Source: Mannheimia granulomatis (lineage in GTDB: Bacteria; Pseudomonadota; Gammaproteobacteria; Enterobacterales; Pasteurellaceae). Taken from it: a stretch of DNA of 64,000 nt. Each line of letters opens with the position of its first letter. Position 1 is the stretch's first letter. A program made the position numbers and the translations under genes. Below, piece after piece: positions 19,100 through 28,143 of the stretch. The notes under the pieces were generated by a model that did no database searches, was not told the origin of the DNA, and worked only from the letters and a program-made list of their open reading frames with translations. The stretch spans positions 1,426,001 through 1,490,000 of the forward strand of contig NZ_CP015030.1 of the NCBI RefSeq assembly GCF_011455695.1, read 5' to 3'.

Positions 19100-19540
19100 A
19101 TGTCTGAAGCAAATATTAAACGTTTAAAAGATGTCGGTTTAAAAGTAACCGAACCTCGTTTAACTATCCTTGCGTTAATGCAGGATATTCGTGATGAGAT
19201 GCAACATTTCTCAGCAGAAGATATTTATAAAATTCTGTTAGAAAAAGGCTCAGATATTGGTTTGGCAACCGTTTATCGTGTATTAAATCAATTTGAAGAA
19301 GCGAAGATTTTAACTCGTCATAATTTTGACGCCAATAAAGCGGTTTTTGAATTGAATATGAACCACGAGCACGACCATATTATTTGTATGGACTGCGGTA
19401 AAGTATTTGAATTTAAAGATCCAGATATGGAGCGCCGCCAACGTGAGATTAGTGAAAAACACGGTATGGAATTAACCAATCACAGTTTATATCTCTATGG
19501 TAAATGCAGTAATTTATCAAACTGTGATGAGAAAAAATAA
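19100..19540 (+). CDS. fur: Ferric uptake regulator
   Basis: Fe2+-dependent repressor. I choose the ATG at 19100 (MSEANIKRLKDVGLKVTEPR) over the in-frame GTG at 19091, since an AGGTGA site precedes it; this gives 146 residues. The winged helix includes FSAEDIYKILLEKGSDIGLATVYRVLNQF; metal ligands are in NMNHEHDHIICMDCGKVFEF (the His-rich regulatory site and first Cys pair) and the second pair CSNLSNC near the end. Last gene of ybfE-fldA-fur, followed by a hairpin at 19570-19594. Confidence 0.97.
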   Translation: MSEANIKRLKDVGLKVTEPRLTILALMQDIRDEMQHFSAEDIYKILLEKGSDIGLATVYRVLNQFEEAKILTRHNFDANKAVFELNMNHEHDHIICMDCGKVFEFKDPDMERRQREISEKHGMELTNHSLYLYGKCSNLSNCDEKK

Positions 19541-19568
19541 TCTTTTCCTGCTATATTGATTAATCAGC

Positions 19569-19600
19569 TACCGAAGGTTCTTTGAGTCTTCGGTATTATT
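19569..19600 (+). terminator. Terminator of fur
   Basis: ACCGAAG (19570-19576) / CTTCGGT (19588-19594) with an 11-nt loop and a T-rich tail, 29 bp after fur. Confidence 0.65.
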
Positions 19601-19624
19601 GTATATAGGTAACCCTAATTTTAA

Positions 19625-22291
19625 ATGATTATGGAAGAAAATAAACAAGATGTCGTAGATGCCCAAATCAGGCCGCCCCGAAAAATATCCCCTTTTTGGA
19701 TCTTACCTATTGTTGCCTTTATTATTGGGGTATTACTCTTTTTCCAAATTTTAAAAGAACAAGGCGAAACAATTACTATTCGATTTGCAAAAGGTGATGG
19801 TATTACAGCAGGTAAAACAGCTATTCGTTATCAAGGTTTGCAAATCGGCCAGGTAAAGCGTGTTTATTTTGTTGATAATTTAAAAGAAGTTGAAGTCCAA
19901 GCTGAGATCAATCCTGAAGCCAGAAGCGTTTTACGAAAAGACACGAAATTTTGGCTAGTACATCCAAGTGCCTCTTTAGCCGGAGTCTCCGGCTTAGATG
20001 CTATTGTGTCTGGAAACTATATCACTCTTCTACCGGGTGAAGGCGAATCTGCTGACGAATTTATTGCGGAAGAAGATCCCCCCGCAATCACCGTAAGCGA
20101 TGGTGATTTGCTGATTCGCTTAATTTCCGATGATCTTGGCTCAATTACTGTCGGTGCAGGTGTTTATTTTCGCAAAGTACCTGTCGGGAATATAGCTGAT
20201 TATCGATTTACTAAAGACCAGAAGAAACTTGAAATTGATCTTGTCATCAATAAAAAATATGCTCATTTAGTCAAAAAAGATAGCCGCTTTTGGAATATTA
20301 GCGGTATCTCAGCAGATATTAATTTACAGGGCATAAAAGTCAACATGGATAGCATTGCCTCTGTTGTGCAAGGTGCAGTAGCATTCGACTCTCCTGAAAA
20401 TATGGAAGTTGCTGAGCAAGGGCAGAAATTTACGCTCTATTCAGATTTCAAAGCAGCGAAACGTGGAATTGAAGTCAAAGTCAAAATTCCTCATTCTGCC
20501 AACTTGAAAGTGAATGAAACAGGTGTTTTTTACCAAAATCTGCAAATTGGCACACTCTCCAAACTCATATTGCCGACAGAAATTGATAATATCGCACAAC
20601 CAAATACGGAAGTACAAAATTCCCCCGTTGAGGGAATTTTATTAATCGACCCGAGTCATGCGGACTTATTACGTTCCGAAACGAAAATTTTACTTAAAGA
20701 GCCTCGGCTATCTTTAAATACAGAACAGCTCACTAAAGTAGGTGAACTCTTACGGGGAAGCTATTTCGATATCCAAGCAGGAGCAGGAGAAGCTCAATAT
20801 AATTTTACCGTACAAAATGAGGCAGATTATCTTCTTAGCTTACCGAATTTACTGGATATCAGCCTAATCTCGCCTCAAGCTTATGGCGTAGATATAGGAC
20901 AAGGAATTTACTATAACGATATACAAATTGGCGAAATATTGAAGCGAAAATTAGATCTGGAAAATGTGCACTTTAGTGCCATTATCTATCCGAATTATCG
21001 CAATTTAATCGGCAGTAACAGTAAATTTGTTGCTATTTCTAATATGGATTTTTCAGTCGGCTTAGATGGATTAAGAGTTAGTGCAGCCTCTCCTTCTGAT
21101 TGGCTAAAAGGCGGCGTGCGTTTATTGGTAGATAAGCCGGATGGAAAGCCTAAAAAACAGTATGCTCTTTATAAAGATCTTGAAAGTGCCGAATCAGGCA
21201 TGACCAGTATTGATAAAACAGCTACAGTAAAACTTGCTGCTCAATCGTTATCGGGAATCAGCGAAGGATCAGTAGTTTTATACCGGGATTTTCAAGTTGG
21301 TGAAGTCATAAAAATTACGCCAAAACAGCAAAAATTTGATGTTGAATTATTTATACAACCTAGCTATCGACACTTATTGACAGATAAAAGCCGATTCTGG
21401 ATAGAACCTGCAATGGCAGTTGATGTTTCGATGAAAGGTGTCAATATTGCAGCATCGCCTTTAATGAGAACATTAAAAGGAGCAATCAGCTTCGATAATG
21501 GAGGAAGCAAAGGAAATAAAACCCTTTATCAGAGCCAAGAAAAGGCTACTTCAGGCAATACTTATATTACGTTAATTGCCAAAGATGCGGCAAAACTGAC
21601 TGAGGGAATGAACATAAAATATATGGGCTTAACTATCGGCCAGCTTGAAAAGCTTGAATTACAAAATGCAAAAAAACAGATAAAAGCGACCGCTTACATC
21701 AACGGTCAATACTATCCGTTAGTCGCAAAAGCCGGAACGAAATTCAGCGTAATTGCCCCGGAAATCAGCACATCCGGTGTTAAAAATTTAGATGCTGCAT
21801 TGCAAAATTATATTACTGTAGATATAGGCTCGGGCAAAGTACAAACTCAATTTGATCTCGCTGAGACCGATACAGTAAAAACGACCTATGCCAATGGTTT
21901 CCCAATTATTGTTGAAACGACCAATGCTAACGGTATCCAGCCAGAAGCCCCTGTGCTTTATCGTGGAATGGAAGTGGGCATAGTAAGCCATTTAAGCTTA
22001 AGTGAATTGGGCGATCGCGTATTAATTCATCTTAAACTTAACAATAAATACAGACATTTAGTCAGAACCAATACCCAATTCTGGCAAGCGACAGGTTATA
22101 CAATGGATATCAGCCTACAAGGCGTAAGCATGAATTCGGGTACAATGTCGCAATTACTAAAAGGTGGAATTGAATTCTCAACCCCTTATACCCGAGTGGT
22201 AAAGCCTCAAGCTCAGGCAAACCGCAGATTTTTCTTACAACGCAAAATTCCTGATGATGCTCCGGCTTGGGAGCAAGGCATTGCAGAGTAA
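19625..22291 (+). CDS. letB: LetB (YebT)-type MCE protein with seven MCE domains
   Basis: 888-residue inner-membrane-anchored protein that should form a periplasm-spanning lipid-transport tunnel. One N-terminal helix (about residues 23-42, WILPIVAFIIGVLLFFQIL) is followed by repeated MCE (MlaD) domains, recognisable by the recurring pattern of a GxxVxYxGxxIGxVxxV-like start: near residues 50, 165, 285, 405, 530, 645 and 760. Length matches E. coli LetB (YebT, about 877) and not PqiB (about 546, three domains). Translation start could be the first ATG or the ATG two codons later; neither has a clear ribosome-binding site. The usual partner LetA/PqiA is not adjacent. Confidence 0.88.
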   Translation: MIMEENKQDVVDAQIRPPRKISPFWILPIVAFIIGVLLFFQILKEQGETITIRFAKGDGITAGKTAIRYQGLQIGQVKRVYFVDNLKEVEVQAEINPEARSVLRKDTKFWLVHPSASLAGVSGLDAIVSGNYITLLPGEGESADEFIAEEDPPAITVSDGDLLIRLISDDLGSITVGAGVYFRKVPVGNIADYRFTKDQKKLEIDLVINKKYAHLVKKDSRFWNISGISADINLQGIKVNMDSIASVVQGAVAFDSPENMEVAEQGQKFTLYSDFKAAKRGIEVKVKIPHSANLKVNETGVFYQNLQIGTLSKLILPTEIDNIAQPNTEVQNSPVEGILLIDPSHADLLRSETKILLKEPRLSLNTEQLTKVGELLRGSYFDIQAGAGEAQYNFTVQNEADYLLSLPNLLDISLISPQAYGVDIGQGIYYNDIQIGEILKRKLDLENVHFSAIIYPNYRNLIGSNSKFVAISNMDFSVGLDGLRVSAASPSDWLKGGVRLLVDKPDGKPKKQYALYKDLESAESGMTSIDKTATVKLAAQSLSGISEGSVVLYRDFQVGEVIKITPKQQKFDVELFIQPSYRHLLTDKSRFWIEPAMAVDVSMKGVNIAASPLMRTLKGAISFDNGGSKGNKTLYQSQEKATSGNTYITLIAKDAAKLTEGMNIKYMGLTIGQLEKLELQNAKKQIKATAYINGQYYPLVAKAGTKFSVIAPEISTSGVKNLDAALQNYITVDIGSGKVQTQFDLAETDTVKTTYANGFPIIVETTNANGIQPEAPVLYRGMEVGIVSHLSLSELGDRVLIHLKLNNKYRHLVRTNTQFWQATGYTMDISLQGVSMNSGTMSQLLKGGIEFSTPYTRVVKPQAQANRRFFLQRKIPDDAPAWEQGIAE

Positions 22292-22318
22292 GGCAGTTAT
22301 TATAGATGGAGTAAAAAA

Positions 22319-22828
22319 ATGCCTTTATTAGATAGTTTTAAAGTTGATCATACCAAAATGAATGCACCGGCGGTACGTGTAGCAAAAACCATGACTACAC
22401 CAAAAGGTGATACCATTACCGTCTTCGATTTACGTTTTTGTCGCCCGAATATTGATATTCTGCCTGTGCGTGGTATTCACACCATGGAACATTTATTTGC
22501 CGGTTTTATGCGAGATCATCTAAACAGTGAGAATGTTGAAATTATTGATATTTCGCCAATGGGATGTCGTACTGGGTTTTATATGTCTTTAATCGGCTCA
22601 CCTTCTGCAGAAGATGTAGTGAAAGCTTGGACAGCCTCAATGGAAGATGCCCTTAACAAAATTCCTAATGTGTCAGCTATTCCGGAATTGAATGAATACC
22701 AATGTGGTTCTTATAAAGAACACTCATTAGAAGAAGCTCACCAAATTGCCCGCAACGTGCTAAATGCCGGTATTGGCATCAATCATAATGAAGATTTAGC
22801 ATTAGATGAAAAATTGTTAAATCCATAA
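22319..22828 (+). CDS. luxS: S-ribosylhomocysteine lyase (AI-2 synthase)
   Basis: Cleaves S-ribosylhomocysteine to homocysteine and DPD, the AI-2 precursor, as part of the activated methyl cycle. 169 residues, standard length. The metal site is HTMEH (His54, His58) plus Cys129 in QCGSYKEHS; the catalytic Cys83 is in MGCRTGFY. It stands alone between letB and an ABC exporter and is closed by a hairpin at 22840-22861. Confidence 0.98.
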   Translation: MPLLDSFKVDHTKMNAPAVRVAKTMTTPKGDTITVFDLRFCRPNIDILPVRGIHTMEHLFAGFMRDHLNSENVEIIDISPMGCRTGFYMSLIGSPSAEDVVKAWTASMEDALNKIPNVSAIPELNEYQCGSYKEHSLEEAHQIARNVLNAGIGINHNEDLALDEKLLNP

Positions 22829-22838
22829 ATTCACCCTT

Positions 22839-22870
22839 ACCCCTCTTTAACTAAAGAGGGGAATTTTAAT
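22839..22870 (+). terminator. Intrinsic terminator of luxS
   Basis: CCCCTCTTTA (22840-22849) / TAAAGAGGGG (22852-22861) followed by AATTTTAATTTT. Confidence 0.8.
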
Positions 22871-22949
22871 TTTACCTCACTCTAGTTCCTCTATTTCGCC
22901 AAAGAAAGGCTAGAAGATTTGAGGAGATATTCAGGAAGCAAAAATATTT

Positions 22950-24797
22950 ATGTTCGAAAAATTATTTAGATGGTTTGAAGCTCGTATTGAAACCTATCCG
23001 AATGAAACACCCACAACTCCCAAATCCGGACTCATCCCCTTTATTTATGATGCAACAAAAGGAATGCGAATTTATATCCTACTGCTTACTGTATTAGTTG
23101 CAGTAGTTGGTATAATTGAAGCCGTTCTCTTTCAGTTTATGGGTGATTTAGTCGACTGGGTGAATAAATACTCTGCAACCGAACTTTGGGCAGAAAAAGG
23201 CATGACCATTGTCGGAATGTTCTTTATCGCCATGCTGGCAGTCTTATTTGTTTATCTTGCCTGCAGTATTCGCTTCCAAGCTTTACAGGGTGTTTTTCCA
23301 ATGCGTTTACGTTGGAATTTCCACCGCCTAATGCTTGGGCAAAGTTTAGGCTTCTATCAAGATGAATTTGCCGGCCGCGTCTCAGCCAAAGTGATGCAAA
23401 CCGCCTTAGCAGTACGTGATGTTATTATGACCTGTGCCGATATGCTGGTCTATGTAATGGTTTATTTCGCTACCTCTAGCATTATATTATTGCAACTAGA
23501 CGGTTGGTTATTTATTCCGTTTATTTTATGGATGATTGCCTTAGGCTGTACCATTCGTTATTTTGTACCGAAATTAGCACAGGCAGCACAAGAGCAATCT
23601 GATGCCCGCAGCTTAATGACAGGACGCATTACCGATGCTTACTCTAATATCACCACCGTAAAATTATTCTCTCATGGCAATCGTGAATCCGCTTATGCCA
23701 AAGAATCAATGGAAGAATTTATGGTTACCGTGCATAAACAAATGCGTTTAGTTACTGTAATTGAAACGGTAACTAACCTCATGTCTATGGTACTCATTAT
23801 TTCAACAGCCGGTATCGGTTTATGGCTATGGGGAAATAACGTGATCACTGCAGGGGCAATTGCTACCTCAACAGCTCTTGCTCTACGTATTAAAGGTTTA
23901 TCACAATGGATTATGTGGGAATTTGCCAGCCTATTTGAAAATTTAGGCACTGTGCAAGATGGTATGGTTACGCTTTCTAAGCCACATAATGTAGTTGATA
24001 AAGAAAATGCACAAACACTAAGCGTAACTGAGGGAGAAATTAAATTTGAAAAGGTGGATTTTGCCTATGACCCAAGCAAGCCTCTCCTAAAGGATTTCAA
24101 TCTCACTATTAAGCCAGGAGAGAAAGTGGGGTTAGTAGGAAGAAGTGGAGCAGGTAAATCTACGCTTACTAACCTACTCTTGCGTTTTTACGATATTCAA
24201 AACGGTGTTATCTCCATTGATGGGCAAAATATTGCTAACATTACTCAAGAGAGCTTACGCTCACAAATTGGTTTGGTAACTCAAGACACTTCGCTTTTAC
24301 ACCGCTCTGTAAGAGAAAATTTAATGTATGGTCGCCCAACTGCGACAGAAGAAGAGATGCTAAAAGCTGTAGAGCAAGCTGCTGCCAGCGAATTTATCCC
24401 ACATCTTCAAGATGCCAAAGGTAGAACCGGCTTTGATGCCCATGTTGGCGAACGTGGTGTTAAACTTTCCGGTGGACAACGCCAACGGATTGCTATTGCT
24501 CGTGTTATGTTAAAAGATGCCCCAATTCTATTATTAGATGAGGCAACCAGTGCGTTAGATTCCGAAGTAGAAGTGGCTATCCAAGAAAACCTCACCAAAT
24601 TGATGGAAGGCAAAACCGTTGTGGCCATTGCCCACCGCTTATCCACCATTATGGCGATGGACAGACTTATCGTATTAGACAAAGGTGAAATTGTCGAACA
24701 AGGCACACACGAAGAACTACTAGCCTACAACGGCGTTTATGCCCGTCTCTGGGCACACCAAAGCGGTGGATTCCTGCCGGAAAATGCGGATATCTAG
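22950..24797 (+). CDS. ABC transporter, fused permease and ATPase (exporter type)
   Basis: 615-residue half-transporter. Residues 1-340 hold six membrane helices of the type I exporter fold, preceded by a cytoplasmic N-terminal extension (RWFEARIETYPNETPTTPKSGL). The nucleotide-binding domain shows Walker A GRSGAGKST (about 399-407), Q-loop VTQDTSLL, signature LSGGQRQR, Walker B ILLLDEATSALD and the H-loop AHRLST. It resembles the Haemophilus HI0664 type of lipid/drug exporter half-molecule (recognised from memory). The substrate is unknown. It probably works as a homodimer because no second half-gene is adjacent. Confidence 0.9.
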   Translation: MFEKLFRWFEARIETYPNETPTTPKSGLIPFIYDATKGMRIYILLLTVLVAVVGIIEAVLFQFMGDLVDWVNKYSATELWAEKGMTIVGMFFIAMLAVLFVYLACSIRFQALQGVFPMRLRWNFHRLMLGQSLGFYQDEFAGRVSAKVMQTALAVRDVIMTCADMLVYVMVYFATSSIILLQLDGWLFIPFILWMIALGCTIRYFVPKLAQAAQEQSDARSLMTGRITDAYSNITTVKLFSHGNRESAYAKESMEEFMVTVHKQMRLVTVIETVTNLMSMVLIISTAGIGLWLWGNNVITAGAIATSTALALRIKGLSQWIMWEFASLFENLGTVQDGMVTLSKPHNVVDKENAQTLSVTEGEIKFEKVDFAYDPSKPLLKDFNLTIKPGEKVGLVGRSGAGKSTLTNLLLRFYDIQNGVISIDGQNIANITQESLRSQIGLVTQDTSLLHRSVRENLMYGRPTATEEEMLKAVEQAAASEFIPHLQDAKGRTGFDAHVGERGVKLSGGQRQRIAIARVMLKDAPILLLDEATSALDSEVEVAIQENLTKLMEGKTVVAIAHRLSTIMAMDRLIVLDKGEIVEQGTHEELLAYNGVYARLWAHQSGGFLPENADI

Positions 24798-24830
24798 AAA
24801 AATAGGGTGGATAAAATCCACCCTATTTTT
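24798..24830. terminator. Bidirectional terminator between ABC exporter and XRE regulator
   Basis: Perfect 14-bp stem, arms 24798-24811 and 24817-24830 (core ATAGGGTGGA / TCCACCCTAT), 5-nt loop, A and T runs on both sides. Confidence 0.9.
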
Positions 24831-25233
24831 AATCTTCAATCTTTTTTTGCTTTAATAAAGCATTCATTTCTGATAGCAACATATTCTCTCTTTTCAAATT
24901 TTCAATAATCTCTGACTGGTGAGCCATAAGTAATTGCATTCTTTGCAGCTCTAGTTGCATATCGCTATTGGCACTACTAAAAAACGTATTATTGAAAGAT
25001 CCTGTATTAGTTGAATTATTAAACTGAAACTGTGCTTCTCCATAAGAAAGTAATTCCATTATATCAATACCAAAAACTTGAGCAAGTTGCTCCAGACGAT
25101 CCATATTGGAACGAGTATCCCCACGTTCAATTTTTGCATAGCCCTGAGTGGACATACTTAATTTTGTTGCCATTTCTTCTTGTGTCCATTGGCGATCTTC
25201 TCTTAAATGACGAATTTTTTCACAGGTTTTCAT
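24829..25233 (-). CDS. XRE-family transcriptional regulator
   Basis: 134-residue protein with an N-terminal Cro/C1-type helix-turn-helix (residues 4-60: IRHLREDRQWTQEEMATKLSMS followed by TQGYAKIERGDTRSNMDRLEQLAQVFGI) and a C-terminal leucine-rich coiled coil (MQLELQRMQLLMAHQSEII then LKRENMLLSEMNALLKQKK) that probably dimerises it. A serine/asparagine-rich linker joins them. It is divergent from the zinc-ribbon membrane gene at 25360, so it could control that unit and itself (inference from arrangement). It shares a terminator with the ABC exporter gene. Confidence 0.85.
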   Translation of the reverse strand: MKTCEKIRHLREDRQWTQEEMATKLSMSTQGYAKIERGDTRSNMDRLEQLAQVFGIDIMELLSYGEAQFQFNNSTNTGSFNNTFFSSANSDMQLELQRMQLLMAHQSEIIENLKRENMLLSEMNALLKQKKIED

Positions 25234-25359
25234 AATAAATCACTTTTTAGATAGGTTTAACTACATTTTGGGAAGATGAAGATTACAGTTCGTTGATTGT
25301 AGCAATAAACAGGTGAAATGTATAATTTTGAATATTTTTTATTATACTTAAGGAAATTT

Positions 25360-25878
25360 ATGAACGAAAATTTAAAATCAATTATAGGCATTATACTTAG
25401 TCTAATAATTCTTTATTTGCTCATTAAAGGCACTTTTAAAGTTCTAAAATGGTTGATTAACCTATTTATAACCAATAAAAAAGAGCAAATTGACTTAAGT
25501 AATTTAAATGCCCAAGAACTTGTTTCAAATCAAATTAAAGGGGACTTAGGAAAGCAAAATAAATCTTCAGTTTTTACAAAATTCTTTCAGAATATTCTAT
25601 TAATTCTGATGTTACCGGTATACTTCATAGGAAAAATTATTGCGAAAATTTGTTATGCACTTCAAGACCACTGTCCTAAATGCGATAGTACAGAAATTAA
25701 ACACATTAGTACTCAAGAACTTGATAGATGGCAAGGAAGTAAAAAAGTAAGAGAAAAATTAGCATCAGGAAAAATTAAAGAAAAATATGTAAATGCTACA
25801 TATGTTCTACGCCGAAGAATATACCAATGTAATAAATGTGGTTACTCTTACCATAGAGATAATAAAGAGGAAAAATAA
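25360..25878 (+). CDS. Membrane protein with C-terminal zinc ribbon
   Basis: I place the start at the ATG 25360 (MNENLKSIIGIILSL), which has AAGGAAA just upstream; an in-frame ATG at 25318 is possible. The 172-residue protein has one strong N-terminal helix (about residues 6-33), a polar segment, a second hydrophobic segment (FFQNILLILMLPVYFIGKIIAKI, about 76-98), and a four-cysteine zinc ribbon CPKC ... CNKC (about 106-109 and 157-160) in the cytoplasmic tail. I do not recognise a family. It abuts the next gene with no gap (TAA then ATG), so the two are translated from one message. Confidence 0.7.
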   Translation: MNENLKSIIGIILSLIILYLLIKGTFKVLKWLINLFITNKKEQIDLSNLNAQELVSNQIKGDLGKQNKSSVFTKFFQNILLILMLPVYFIGKIIAKICYALQDHCPKCDSTEIKHISTQELDRWQGSKKVREKLASGKIKEKYVNATYVLRRRIYQCNKCGYSYHRDNKEEK

Positions 25879-26589
25879 ATGGTAACAGAACAGTTTGAAA
25901 ATTCGGCACTTTCTTTTGCTGGCTGTGATGGTAGAAACCCTCAATCTGATGTCTGGTTTTGCGGTTTAGAATGGGGTGGCGAACAACGAGATGAGCTGGA
26001 TAAACCTATTCAAGAAAGTGAAATGTATTCGTGGTCGCATGAAGATTTTGAGAGTGCTTGGACTACTCAATACAACCAAAAAATTTGTTGGTTTTTATGG
26101 TACTTTCATAATTTAGAATGGAATACAGGCGAAAATAGCGATATTTTTGTTAAACGTCATCATATTCTCTATAGCCAACCAGAAAGTGGCCGTGGTTTTA
26201 AGATGAATATGCTACCAATCGGCTTTCCTAACCGAAATAGCATTGATTGGAATACAACCTTAAAAACATTGACAGGTCTAAATTCATTCAATGAATATCG
26301 CCAATGGTGTGTTACTCATCGTGGTAAATTTTTTAGAAATATAGTACAAAAATATCAACCTAAAGTGATTGTTTGCACAGGCATTAGTGAAGTAACTCAT
26401 TTTATGCAGTTTTTCACAGAAAAAAGTGAATACGAAGTTCAACTCACAGAGCAATTTAAGTTTTATCATTCAAAATTTAAAAATACTCTCATTTGTGTCG
26501 TTCCTTTCTTTGGTGGAGCAAGTGGTATTAACTCTTATGCCAAAATGGAAAGCCTAGCCACCCACATTAAAGCCTTATTAAAACAATAA
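25879..26589 (+). CDS. Uncharacterised protein, possibly uracil-DNA-glycosylase-like fold
   Basis: 236-residue soluble protein with no signal or membrane segment and an unusual number of Trp and Phe residues. Features: DVWFCGLEWGGEQ near residues 24-36, KMNMLPIGFPNRNSIDW near 112-128, QPKVIVCTGISEVTHFMQFF near 158-178 and a final VVPFFGGASGINSYAKMESLATHI. The order of a glycine-rich first strand motif, a P-x-V-I-V-x-x-G strand and a late strand-loop with Gly/Asn recalls the uracil-DNA glycosylase superfamily, but the catalytic signatures are not clear, so this is only a fold guess. It directly follows the zinc-ribbon gene. Confidence 0.6.
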   Translation: MVTEQFENSALSFAGCDGRNPQSDVWFCGLEWGGEQRDELDKPIQESEMYSWSHEDFESAWTTQYNQKICWFLWYFHNLEWNTGENSDIFVKRHHILYSQPESGRGFKMNMLPIGFPNRNSIDWNTTLKTLTGLNSFNEYRQWCVTHRGKFFRNIVQKYQPKVIVCTGISEVTHFMQFFTEKSEYEVQLTEQFKFYHSKFKNTLICVVPFFGGASGINSYAKMESLATHIKALLKQ

Positions 26590-26597
26590 CCTCAACC

Positions 26598-26655
26598 ACA
26601 AGCGGTCATTTTTTCAATAAAATTTACAAATTTTCGGCAAAAAATGACCGCTTGA
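26598..26655 (+). terminator. USS-pair terminator before dnaA
   Basis: AAGCGGTCATTTTTT (26600-26614) / AAAAAATGACCGCTT (26639-26653) is a perfect 15-bp stem built from two opposed uptake sequences, directly after the UDG-like gene. Confidence 0.75.
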
Positions 26656-26781
26656 TCACCAATTAAAACCTGCCAAAAACAGACTTGAAACCTATCAAAA
26701 TATTGACAAAAAATTTCAAGATTTATCCTGCTTTTTCAGGTATCATTATGGCTTTTAATAACAATAATTTTGGAGCAAATT

Positions 26782-28119
26782 GTGTCTGCCCTTTGGTCTG
26801 ATTGCCTTAATCACTTACAAACTAAAGTCTCACCAACCGATTACAGTACTTGGTTGCGCCCTCTTCAAGCAAGTTCTGATAATGGGGAACTAACACTTTA
26901 TGCTCAAAATCAATTTGTCGAAAATTGGGTTAAAGATAAATTCTTATCGGAAATTACTGAGCTGGCACGTTTTTTAGCTAAAAATGATAACCTAGTTGTA
27001 ACACTCAAAGTAGGAATTAAGCCTAGCGAACAGTCAAAGCCGCTAAGCAATGTAAAAGAGGAAAATTCAGATTCCGTACATTCGGGTTTTAAAACAGGCT
27101 TAAACCCAAATCAAACCTTTGAAAACTTTGTTCAAGGTCGTTCAAACCAACTGGCAAAATTAGTAGCGCAACAAGTGGTAGATAACTTAGGCGAAAGCCA
27201 CTGCAATCCACTCTCTTTTTATGCCGGTACCGGTTTAGGTAAAACACACTTACTTCATGCTATCGGTAATGAATTGATCAAACGTACACCTACTACCCGT
27301 GTTTTATATATTCATCTTGAACGTTTTTATCGAGATATCATTAAAGCGATTAACAGCTCGAATAACGATGCGGAAAAAATCAAAAAATTCTATCGCTCAC
27401 TTGATGTGCTTATGATTGATGATATTCAATTTTTAGCAAACAAACCTAAAGTTCAAGAAGAGTTTTTACATTTATTAAATGCTTTGTTTGAGCAAAAAAA
27501 ACAGATCATTCTGACTTCAGACGTATTGCCTAAAAATATTGATAAAATTGATACTGCGATTAAATCACGCCTAAGTGGTGGGATTAGTGCAACCATTGAG
27601 CCACCTGAGTTAGAAACCCGTGTTGCAATTCTCCGTCAAAAAGCAGCGGAACGGGGAGCAGATTTACAAGAAGATGCCGCTTATTTAATGGGGCAAAAAC
27701 TGCGTACTAATGTACGTGAGTTAGAAGGTGCATTAAACCGTGTAATTGCATGGCAAAAATTAACACTTCGCCCAATTACAGTTGATGCTGTACGTGAAAC
27801 CTTGCAAGATCTGTTTGCCTCTTTTGATTATCTCATTACCATTGAGAATATTCAGCGTATTGTGGCAGAATATTACAATATCAAAGTAGCAGATATTAAA
27901 TCCAAAAGCCGAGCAAGAAGTATTGCCCGCCCTCGTCAAATGGCAATGGCATTAGCTAAAGAGCTAACAAACCATAGTTTGCCAGAAATTGGTCGAGAAT
28001 TTGGCGGACGCGATCATACGACTGTACTACACGCTTGCAAAACGATTAATGAACTGCGTGATAGCGAAAGCAATATCCAAGAAGATTATATAAATTTAAC
28101 CCGCAAATTATCATCTTAA
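26782..28119 (+). CDS. dnaA: Chromosomal replication initiator DnaA
   Basis: AAA+ initiator that binds DnaA boxes at oriC. Start chosen at the GTG 26782, which has GGAG at the correct distance; a TTG at 26770 is also in frame. The 445 residues comprise the DnaB/DiaA-interacting domain I (LWSDCLNHLQTKVSPTDYSTWLRPL), a linker, the ATPase domain with Walker A FYAGTGLGKTHL and Walker B VLMIDDIQFL, and the C-terminal DNA-binding domain with the DnaA signature GREFGGRDHTTVLHACKTI. dnaN follows after 24 bp. I saw no cluster of DnaA boxes upstream, so oriC does not appear to be in this intergenic region. Confidence 0.97.
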   Translation: MSALWSDCLNHLQTKVSPTDYSTWLRPLQASSDNGELTLYAQNQFVENWVKDKFLSEITELARFLAKNDNLVVTLKVGIKPSEQSKPLSNVKEENSDSVHSGFKTGLNPNQTFENFVQGRSNQLAKLVAQQVVDNLGESHCNPLSFYAGTGLGKTHLLHAIGNELIKRTPTTRVLYIHLERFYRDIIKAINSSNNDAEKIKKFYRSLDVLMIDDIQFLANKPKVQEEFLHLLNALFEQKKQIILTSDVLPKNIDKIDTAIKSRLSGGISATIEPPELETRVAILRQKAAERGADLQEDAAYLMGQKLRTNVRELEGALNRVIAWQKLTLRPITVDAVRETLQDLFASFDYLITIENIQRIVAEYYNIKVADIKSKSRARSIARPRQMAMALAKELTNHSLPEIGREFGGRDHTTVLHACKTINELRDSESNIQEDYINLTRKLSS

Positions 28120-28143
28120 TCCGTTAAGTATGAAGGAATAATT

